A stretch of DNA of 5,416 bases. Source: Vulcanimicrobiia bacterium (GTDB lineage: Bacteria; Eremiobacterota; Eremiobacteria; Baltobacterales; Baltobacteraceae). The notes under the pieces are model-generated. The model had not been told where the DNA came from. It did no database searches and saw only the letters and a list, made by a program, of their open reading frames with translations. The position numbers were made by a program, and so were the translations under genes. Below are positions 1-4,876 of this stretch, one piece after another. Position 1 is the stretch's first letter. Each line of letters begins with the position of its first letter. The stretch is taken from positions 1 to 5,416 of the forward strand of contig JAMXLG010000005.1 of NCBI GenBank assembly GCA_024281135.1, read 5' to 3'.

Positions 1-2
1 TG

Positions 3-446
3 TCTAGCCTGACGCGCGACTCGCTGCTCCACTTCGTACACTTCCTCATGATCTTTTCGCTCGCGAGTTTGTTGACGTGCGAAATCGCACTTTTTGCAAA
101 GTCCATTCCGCGCTCGACTTTCGAACGTCTGGCCATTGTCGACCGGTGGTACGGCATCGTCGCAGGTCTTGTCATTATCACCGGGCTGTCGCTGTTGTTC
201 TTCGGATTGAAGCCGGCCTCGTTCTTTACGCACAATCCCGTGTTTTGGACTAAGATGGCACTGTTTGTCTGCGTCGCCCTACTTTCGATTCCCATGACTG
301 TGACCTTGATTCGAACGCCGGAGAAGTCCGATCCGGTTACCTTCGACGACAGCCAATTCCGGCGACTGCGCTCATTCCTGTGGGCGCAAGTCGCCGTGTT
401 CATCTTCATCCCGCTCTGCGCCGCGTTGATGGCGAATGGAATCTAG
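3..446 (+). CDS. DUF2214-like small integral membrane protein, 5' end outside the window
   Basis: This is a hydrophobic protein of the inner membrane with no assigned reaction. The frame is open from base 3 with no in-frame start before the ATG at 48, and the codons before that ATG read LLHFVHFL, which completes the first membrane helix. The true start therefore lies before the window and the ATG at 48 is probably internal. Four helices can be seen: one around the ATG at 48, one around YGIVAGLVIITGLSLLFFG, one around FWTKMALFVCVALLSIP, and one at the C-terminus around VAVFIFIPLCAALMA. The pattern of a short LHF-type start, an 'HNPVFWTKMALF' segment, a charged loop and 'IPLCAALMANG' at the end matches what I recall of the DUF2214 family, whose members are about 150 residues long. 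Family placement is by recall, not by search. It ends with TAG, two bases from the stop of the convergent peptidase. Confidence 0.8.
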   Translation, partial: SSLTRDSLLHFVHFLMIFSLASLLTCEIALFAKSIPRSTFERLAIVDRWYGIVAGLVIITGLSLLFFGLKPASFFTHNPVFWTKMALFVCVALLSIPMTVTLIRTPEKSDPVTFDDSQFRRLRSFLWAQVAVFIFIPLCAALMANGI

Positions 447-448
447 CG

Positions 449-1651
449 TTAGGCGATAGCACGCACGAACGCGCCTTGATCGGTTGCCGTGTAGAAGCGG
501 TTCTTTGTTTCGCTCACTGCCGGCGCCCAGGGATCGATCTGCTTTCGGGTCACGGGATCGTGGATCGTCGGGCCTGCGGCGTCTTTATAACTCGACCCGC
601 CGAACGGGTCGAATGAGGAGCTTTCGCGATGCGCGAGCACGAGATTGCGCACGGCCTGCGATGCTGTAGTCGCATCATTTCGAATGCGATCGCTCAGACG
701 CGAATCTTTCGCGATGCGATCGTAGACCGCGATTGCCGGGCGATCCGCGTGCCACGGCATGTCGGGCGTCGCGTCGGGAAAGCGGACCATGCCGTCGACG
801 CCCTTGACGTCGGCGCGAAGCGCCGCGCGAACGGTAGCATCTTTTGTAGCGGCCGATGCATCGTCGTTGAACGAGCGAATCGCGCGCTCCGCAGCCCCGA
901 GTTTCGCCGGCGCAAGATCGAGGACGTCGAAGGCCGCGGCGGGCGTGAACGGTTCGAATCCCGGACCGCCGTAGCTCGTGTTCATCACGTTGTTTACAAC
1001 GGCTTTTGCCATTGCATCCGCGTCATCGGTATTGCGCGCAATCGCTTCCGCGACCGTCGTCGGCACTCCGGGCGAGACCATCGTCTCCGGGCTTGCAGCT
1101 AAGAACCGGACCCCAGAGTGCGAGAGCGCATCGGCGAAGCCGAGCGTCGACATCAGACATTGATTGGCGACTACGCCATCTACTGAGCGATTCGCATCCT
1201 CGGGATGTTGCTTCGAGTGTAGCGCTTCACCGCGCGCGATAGCGTCGGCCATCGACTGCATCGGCATGATGCCGCCGTAGGAATCGGCTTCGAGTCCACC
1301 ACCGTCGCCGGCGCCGTGATCGACGAGGTCGATCCACGTTTGTTTCGCGCCACTCTTTTCGGCGTTGTCGAGCGTGCGCGCAACAAATTGCGCAAGGTTG
1401 TTCGGATCGGCCATATCGACGGCGTCTCGCTCACCAGCCGCCTTCATCACGCCACCGTCGAGGGTGTACGACCGCGTCGCCGGATCACTCGTCGTATTCT
1501 CAACGGTAAACTGAATGGAACGGTCCGCTAGACTAACGTCCCGAGCTTGTGTAAGCACGTTCGTTTGTGATTCATCGAGATTGTTATCGCCATCGCGATA
1601 GATGCCAAATTCGAGGTTCCGGGTGCGAGCCGGCGTCATGGTTACCTGCAC
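449..1651 (-). CDS. Clostripain-like cysteine peptidase (family C11, clan CD)
   Basis: A predicted cysteine endopeptidase of 400 residues. Three blocks typical of family C11 appear in order. An N-terminal strand, FGIYRDGDNNLDES (residues 15-28), matches the 'Y-x-D-x-DNNL' start of the fold. IDLVDHGAGDGGG (107-119) carries the likely catalytic His112. VANQCLMSTLGFADAL (161-176) carries the likely nucleophile Cys165 in the 'CLM' context, followed by a 'FLAASPETM' strand. The His-Cys spacing of 53 is close to that of clostripain. Family members generally cut after Arg or Lys, but specificity is not proven here. No signal peptide or membrane helix is seen, which is unusual because many C11 peptidases are secreted. 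The GTG start at 1651 is chosen because AGGAGA lies six bases upstream; an ATG four codons inside has no such site. About 50 codons of this gene and its leader recur upstream of the regulator, and a decayed copy of the start lies just upstream. The C-terminal half (from about 240) is not assigned. Confidence 0.85.
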   Translation of the reverse strand: MQVTMTPARTRNLEFGIYRDGDNNLDESQTNVLTQARDVSLADRSIQFTVENTTSDPATRSYTLDGGVMKAAGERDAVDMADPNNLAQFVARTLDNAEKSGAKQTWIDLVDHGAGDGGGLEADSYGGIMPMQSMADAIARGEALHSKQHPEDANRSVDGVVANQCLMSTLGFADALSHSGVRFLAASPETMVSPGVPTTVAEAIARNTDDADAMAKAVVNNVMNTSYGGPGFEPFTPAAAFDVLDLAPAKLGAAERAIRSFNDDASAATKDATVRAALRADVKGVDGMVRFPDATPDMPWHADRPAIAVYDRIAKDSRLSDRIRNDATTASQAVRNLVLAHRESSSFDPFGGSSYKDAAGPTIHDPVTRKQIDPWAPAVSETKNRFYTATDQGAFVRAIA

Positions 1652-1715
1652 GTGGGTTCTCCTAAGTCAAGTGTTGGTGCAGGTCTACTGCGCGGTATAG
1701 AGCCGTTGGAAATGC
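1495..1715. repeat. Direct repeat, copy 1 (5' end and leader of the live peptidase)
   Basis: This block covers the first 52 or so codons of the live peptidase plus 64 bases of its leader. It matches 4467-4686 in the same orientation. By hand I count about 20 differences, one of them a single-base deletion, over 221 aligned positions, or roughly 91% identity. Similarity stops sharply at both edges: at 1495 inside the peptidase reading frame and after 1715 in the upstream gap. No terminal inverted repeats or flanking target duplications were seen, so it is a segmental duplication, not an insertion element. Confidence 0.9.
1658..1663 (-). promoter_or_regulatory. Shine-Dalgarno site of the C11 peptidase
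   Basis: On the minus strand AGGAGA lies six bases before the GTG at 1651 and decides that start. The matching position is AGGAGA in the decayed copy at 1815-1902 and the weaker AGAAGA in the truncated copy upstream of the regulator. The site was thus part of the duplicated block and has been lost in one remnant. Confidence 0.8.
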
Positions 1716-1814
1716 TTCTACCTCACTATGCATTGCTAGGCACTGGCCAGTCGCACTAATGATCCGCGACGGGGGGTGGCTCAACGAGGCGACGACATGC
1801 CGGAATGAGTTGCT
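1716..1814. other. Gap between the live peptidase leader and the decayed start copy; nothing recognised
   Basis: This stretch of about 100 bp upstream of the peptidase leader shows no reading frame with a credible start and no clear sigma-70 promoter. Within the adjoining leader the minus strand has a weak TATACC at about 1692-1697, but no matching -35, and copy 2 does not conserve it. It is not similar to the sequence beyond copy 2 (from 4687). It must hold the peptidase promoter if the peptidase is not transcribed through from the regulator. Confidence 0.4.
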
Positions 1815-1902
1815 TTATGAAATCGCGTCGCTGTTATCGCCGTCGCAATAGGTACCGAAATCGAGCCCACGCCCGGCTTTGGGCGCCAAAGTAAAGCTGC
1901 AC
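1815..1902 (-). pseudogene. Decayed start of a third C11 peptidase copy, just downstream of the regulator
   Basis: On the minus strand this begins AGGAGA-5 nt-GTG-CAG, exactly as the live peptidase begins AGGAGA-6 nt-GTG-CAG. Read from the GTG the frame closes after 22 codons. With one extra base removed it reads LDFGTYCDGDNSDAIS then a stop, lining up with LEFGIYRDGDNNLDES of the live gene. It shares 15 identical bases (1832-1846) with the truncated copy at 4554-4568. The remnant therefore has a +1 shift, a nonsense codon where the live gene has a Gln codon (CAA to TAA), and no further peptidase sequence. Its start lies one base past the regulator's stop, and its SD sits in the regulator's last codons. 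That is the arrangement of a translationally coupled operon partner. Divergence is far greater than in copy 2, so it is an older remnant. Confidence 0.7.
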
Positions 1903-1903
1903 G

Positions 1904-4405
1904 TTATTCTCCTAGAGGGAAGTTCTGTGCAGAGCTGCTGGGCGATTGTGAATCCGCGACAATGCGTGGAAACCCGTGTAACAATCTTTTGCCGACGCTC
2001 TTCGGTGCCCGAGGGTGCTGCGCAAGTTGCGCTGCCTGTTCTTCCGACATCGATGCGCCTTCGCGCCGAAACGCTGAGATCTCGTCGATGCTCAACGCGT
2101 CGTGCAGCCGATTCATCATGAGGTCATATGTGAATTGCTCGCTGTATTCACGCGTGTAACCGCTCCGCGCGAGCTGCGCTTCGACGTAGCCCAGGAGCCG
2201 GGCCGCACGATGCGCATCGCGCCGCGCAATTATCGCTGCTAGATGTTGCAGCGTGTTCGTGGCTACGCTATGGTCGGCGAACTCGAGCGCATGACGTAGG
2301 GCACGCGACGCGACGTTCCGTGCTTCGTTCTCTTCCCCGAGGGCGAGGAGATATGCCGCGAGATTAGCCTCCTGATTCGCTCGCATCCTCATGTTCAGTC
2401 GCAACATCGCGCTGTCCAGACTCTCGCGAGCGTGCGCGACGGCGTTTGCCGTTTCCCCGAGAGCGAATTCTGTCTCTGCAAGGTTGACCAGGGTTACGAG
2501 CGTTGCGCGGTCGTCCCTCTCGCTCCGATTCATCTCGAGCACGCGTAGTAGCAGCGATCGTGATTCTTCGAGTCGATTGGTGAATTGACAGATCAAAGCG
2601 ATCGCGCCGAGTGCGCGCGCGGTTTCGTCAACGTCGCCGATGGATTCATCAATCTCGAATGCGCGAGTGAGATCACGCTCGGCAGTGCTTAGATCAGCAA
2701 GGCGCATCCGCGCGATGCCCGCATCGCGAAGTGCGCGTGCCAGACCCTTGCGATTGCCGATTCGTTCGAAGAGGTCACGTGCTTTCGATGCTGCCTCCAA
2801 CGCAGGCGCCGGAACCATCAGCTCACCTCGCATCGAAGCCAGAATTCCCCACAATGCGGCCTCGAGTTCCGGCGTAAGGTCCCTCAGCTCTGCGAGCGCG
2901 CGCTCCGAGCGATGCGCCGGTTCGGCGACGAGTCCGCTCCGAAGCCAGAAATCGCGCATCGAAACCAAAAGCGTGATGCCCAAGCCTACGTCTCCGCGGC
3001 GCTCGAGTGCCCAATCGAGGGCGGCGTGCAGATTTTCGCCTTCAGGCTCCAAACGTGCCACGTCGGCTGGCCGTATGTCTTTCGCGAGCCCGGCATAGTA
3101 CTGCGCGTGACGACGATCGAGCTCGAAGCGGTCGCCGGAAAAGTGTTCCGATGCATACGCGCGCAGCGTTTCAAGCAGCCTGTATCGTTGGGTCGCGCCC
3201 CGCGGCTCGCTCGCAACCAGTGACTTGTCAACCAGCGAAGCGAGAAGTTTCATTGTCCGCGGCTCCGACGCATCCGCGCATACGAACGCAACTGCGTCGA
3301 ACGAGAAGTCAGACGTGAAGACGGCGAGCCTCGTGAAGAACTCTTGCTCCTCGGTCGTGAGGAGATTGTAGCTCCAGTCTATCAGTGCGCGCATCGTCTG
3401 ATGCCGCGGCAGCTCCAGGTGACTGCCTCCGACTAAGAGGTCGAACCGCTCGAAAAGGCGCTCTTCCAACTGTTGTGGCGTCATCAGTTTCATACGCGCC
3501 GCCGCAAGCTCGATGGCAAACGGAATGCCGTCGAGTCGGCGGCAGATTCTCGAAATCGGTGCCGCGTTTTCGTCCGTGACGCAAAACGATTTTACCGCGC
3601 GTCTTGCACGATCTTCGAAGAGTGCCACCGCTGCGTACTGCAAGGCTTCCGCGGCGGGAATGCTCTCGCGATCCTCCGGAACGGCAAGCGACGCCACGCG
3701 ATATGTCTGTTCGCCCGATACGTCGAGGGGTTGACGGCTCGTCGCCAAGATCAGAATTCCGTCGCACCCATGAACGAGCGCATCGGCAAGCGCCGCGCAC
3801 GCGGTCACAAGGTGCTCGCAATTGTCGAGTATCAGTAACAATTGCTTGTGCCTTAGTGCCTCGATCAATGTTTCAAGGACCGGGCGGTCGAGGGATTCCC
3901 TAATGCCCAGTTTCGACGCGACCACGCTTGCGACGCGGTCGGGATCCTGCAGCGGAGCAAGATCGATGAATGAAACTCCGTCGCGAAAAGACTCTGCGAG
4001 CCGTTCGCCGACGCCGATCGCGAGCCGCGTCTTGCCGACGCCCCCTGTTCCGATCAACGTTACCAGCGGTGATGCCGACAGCAGCCGCGCGACCTCTTCG
4101 ATTTCTCGCTCGCGCCCGAGAAGCTGCGTCAACGCTCGGGGAAGATTGTGCATTGCCGGCTGCCTTCGAGAATGTTTGCGAGGACGCGACGATCGGATCG
4201 CAAGCGCTGCGAGTACCCGCTCTTGTTCCATGTCGAGGTTCAACGCTTCGATCAAAAGCCGCAGAGTGTCGCGTTGGGGAGCTTGATTCGTCCCGCGCTC
4301 GAGCGCGCCGATTCCATCAGCACTCATCCCGGCGCGCTCCGCAAGGGCTTCTTGGGTAAGCCCCGCCGCAACCCGAAATTGCCGTAAAAGCGCACCGAAT
4401 GACAT
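1904..4405 (-). CDS. HTH (XRE-type) / NB-ARC (STAND) ATPase / TPR transcriptional regulator
   Basis: A predicted cytoplasmic, nucleotide-dependent transcription factor of 833 residues. Residues 5-60 form an XRE/Cro-type helix-turn-helix (FGALLRQFR, GLTQEALAERAGMS, LERG). Residues 95-330 form a P-loop STAND ATPase: Walker A GTGGVGKT (119-126), Walker B LLLILDN (189-195), the sensor-like ATSR (221-224), and the GLPL-type GIPFAIELAAAR (293-304). A winged-helix-like part follows at 333-410 (LPRHQTMRALIDWSYNLL). From about 450 to 780 there are TPR-like helical repeats (for example KARDLFERIG, AERDLTRAFEID, LAETEFALGETANAV). In such proteins the repeats sense a ligand or partner, and nucleotide exchange switches the HTH on or off. 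The ATG at 4405 gives the family's usual short N-terminus (MSFGALLRQFR). The last 37 or so residues (from 797) look non-conserved, and the final 13 are encoded by DNA resembling the peptidase leader. Its target is unknown; the neighbouring peptidase is the obvious candidate. Confidence 0.9.
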   Translation of the reverse strand: MSFGALLRQFRVAAGLTQEALAERAGMSADGIGALERGTNQAPQRDTLRLLIEALNLDMEQERVLAALAIRSSRPRKHSRRQPAMHNLPRALTQLLGREREIEEVARLLSASPLVTLIGTGGVGKTRLAIGVGERLAESFRDGVSFIDLAPLQDPDRVASVVASKLGIRESLDRPVLETLIEALRHKQLLLILDNCEHLVTACAALADALVHGCDGILILATSRQPLDVSGEQTYRVASLAVPEDRESIPAAEALQYAAVALFEDRARRAVKSFCVTDENAAPISRICRRLDGIPFAIELAAARMKLMTPQQLEERLFERFDLLVGGSHLELPRHQTMRALIDWSYNLLTTEEQEFFTRLAVFTSDFSFDAVAFVCADASEPRTMKLLASLVDKSLVASEPRGATQRYRLLETLRAYASEHFSGDRFELDRRHAQYYAGLAKDIRPADVARLEPEGENLHAALDWALERRGDVGLGITLLVSMRDFWLRSGLVAEPAHRSERALAELRDLTPELEAALWGILASMRGELMVPAPALEAASKARDLFERIGNRKGLARALRDAGIARMRLADLSTAERDLTRAFEIDESIGDVDETARALGAIALICQFTNRLEESRSLLLRVLEMNRSERDDRATLVTLVNLAETEFALGETANAVAHARESLDSAMLRLNMRMRANQEANLAAYLLALGEENEARNVASRALRHALEFADHSVATNTLQHLAAIIARRDAHRAARLLGYVEAQLARSGYTREYSEQFTYDLMMNRLHDALSIDEISAFRREGASMSEEQAAQLAQHPRAPKSVGKRLLHGFPRIVADSQSPSSSAQNFPLGE

Positions 4406-4410
4406 GCTCT

Positions 4411-4446
4411 CGCCCCGATTATACGGATAGCTTATACAGATACCGC
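4411..4446 (-). promoter_or_regulatory. Putative promoter and operator of the HTH/STAND regulator
   Basis: On the minus strand a perfect TATAAT lies at 4418-4423. Transcription from it would begin near 4411, leaving only about six bases before the ATG at 4405, so the message would be almost leaderless. A second, weaker -10-like TATAAG lies at 4431-4436 and would leave room for the purine-rich GGGGCGAG before the start. No good -35 is seen for either. The region also carries a tandem repeat (separate entry), which would place any bound protein over the promoter. Promoter calls by eye are uncertain. Confidence 0.45.
4419..4442. repeat. Two tandem 11-bp direct repeats with a 13-bp period, overlapping the -10 box
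   Basis: On the + strand TTATACGGATA (4419-4429) and TTATACAGATA (4432-4442) differ at one of 11 positions and are separated by two bases. They lie directly over the regulator's likely -10 elements. Short direct repeats near a promoter are a common operator layout. With an HTH protein encoded immediately downstream, self-regulation is the natural guess, but AT-rich promoters can give such repeats by chance. Confidence 0.5.
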
Positions 4447-4466
4447 CGTTCTCGCCTTTGCGGTTC

Positions 4467-4622
4467 TATTCTCAACGGTAAACCGAATGGAACGGTCTGC
4501 TAGACTAACGTCGCGAGCTTGTGTAAGCACGTTCGTTTGGGATGTGTCGAGATTGTTATCGCCGTCGCGATAGATGCCAAATTCGAGGTTCCGGTGCGAG
4601 CCGGCGTCATCGTAACCTGCGC
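4467..4622 (-). pseudogene. Truncated and inactivated 5' fragment of the C11 peptidase (copy 2)
   Basis: This is a second copy of the first 52 or so codons of the peptidase, upstream of the regulator and in the same orientation. The GTG start has become GCG (4620-4622), the SD is weakened from AGGAGA to AGAAGA, and one base is missing from a G run (4593-4594; three G at 1621-1623 in the live copy). From the retained ATG at 4610 the frame shifts and stops soon after. In the restored frame it reads NLEFGIYRDGDNNLD and continues to FTVEN (live residues 12-53), where similarity ends abruptly and the regulator's promoter region begins. After the deletion point seven codons differ from the live gene, five of them silently. 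This suggests the copies diverged mostly as working genes and that this one died later. The catalytic His and Cys regions are absent. Confidence 0.85.
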
Positions 4623-4686
4623 GTGCGTTCTTCTAAGTCAAGTATTGGTGCAGGGCTACTGCGCGGCATTGCGTCGTTGGAAATGC
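4467..4686. repeat. Direct repeat, copy 2 (peptidase fragment plus leader)
   Basis: Partner of 1495-1715, about 91% identical by hand count and in direct orientation. It contains the truncated peptidase start and 64 bases of leader. Together the two copies bracket the whole regulator and the older remnant. Homologous exchange between them would delete about 2.97 kb and leave a peptidase with a hybrid 5' end. Confidence 0.9.
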
Positions 4687-4834
4687 CTAGCGACGCAGGC
4701 GCTGCAGTTCGAAATTGACTTTCGTTTGATGTCGCATCTAAACGCATGGATTCAGCGTAAGCGACCGGAGAGTCCAACTTTTCGGACCGCGGCAAAACTA
4801 GGGTTTGGTATGTTGACAGCCAAACAACCGTTAG
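4687..4834. other. Region between the repeat and the GAF-like gene; no gene recognised
   Basis: Similarity to the peptidase leader stops at 4686. A + strand frame runs from 4519 through here to a TAG at 4861, but most of it is antisense to the peptidase fragment and its end shows no recognisable domain. A TTGACA sits at 4813-4818, without a -10 at usable spacing. I see no RNA gene or strong hairpin. The promoter for the rightward gene should lie here. Confidence 0.4.
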
Positions 4835-4835
4835 C

Positions 4836-4845
4836 AAGGAGGAGG
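4836..4845 (+). promoter_or_regulatory. Strong Shine-Dalgarno sequence without a properly spaced start codon
   Basis: AAGGAGGAGG is close to a perfect anti-16S match. No ATG, GTG or TTG lies 4-12 bases downstream in any frame; the only nearby start in the frame of the following gene is TTG at 4877, 31 bases away. GGCCG (4844-4848) and CGGCC (4865-4869) could pair and shorten that distance, though the stem would hide the end of the site. Confidence 0.4.
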
Positions 4846-4876
4846 CCGATTCTCTCCGACTAGCCGGCCGACAAAC

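Noticed and set aside
629..1102. A long + strand reading frame (157 codons) opposite the peptidase.
   Set aside because: It is very Arg-rich and low in complexity, typical of the opposite strand of GC-rich coding DNA. The minus strand encodes clear C11 motifs here.
1711..1734. Inverted pair AATGC/GCATT upstream of the peptidase leader as an operator.
   Set aside because: The stem is only five bases with a 14-base loop, and the right arm lies beyond the duplicated block, so it is not conserved in copy 2.
3309..3821. A 170-codon minus-strand frame inside the regulator.
   Set aside because: It is a shifted reading of the NB-ARC region, is Arg/Gly-rich, has no family resemblance, and overlaps the regulator's conserved motifs in the true frame.
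1904..4405. An Avs-like or other antiphage STAND effector.
   Set aside because: It has no nuclease, TIR, protease or membrane effector domain. The N-terminus is an ordinary XRE HTH, which points to a transcription regulator.
1495..4686. A composite transposon or IS-flanked island formed by the direct repeats.
   Set aside because: The repeats encode a peptidase 5' end, not a transposase. They lack terminal inverted repeats, and no integrase or recombinase lies between them.
4813..4818. A perfect TTGACA -35 box upstream of the GAF-like gene.
   Set aside because: The positions 16-18 bases downstream (AAGGAG and neighbours) hold the SD, not a -10 element, so it cannot be called a sigma-70 promoter.
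4519..4863. A 114-codon + strand reading frame with hydrophobic stretches.
   Set aside because: Its first half is antisense to the peptidase fragment and leader, it has no SD before its ATG, and the matching + strand sequence in copy 1 does not continue the same protein. The rest shows no recognisable domain.
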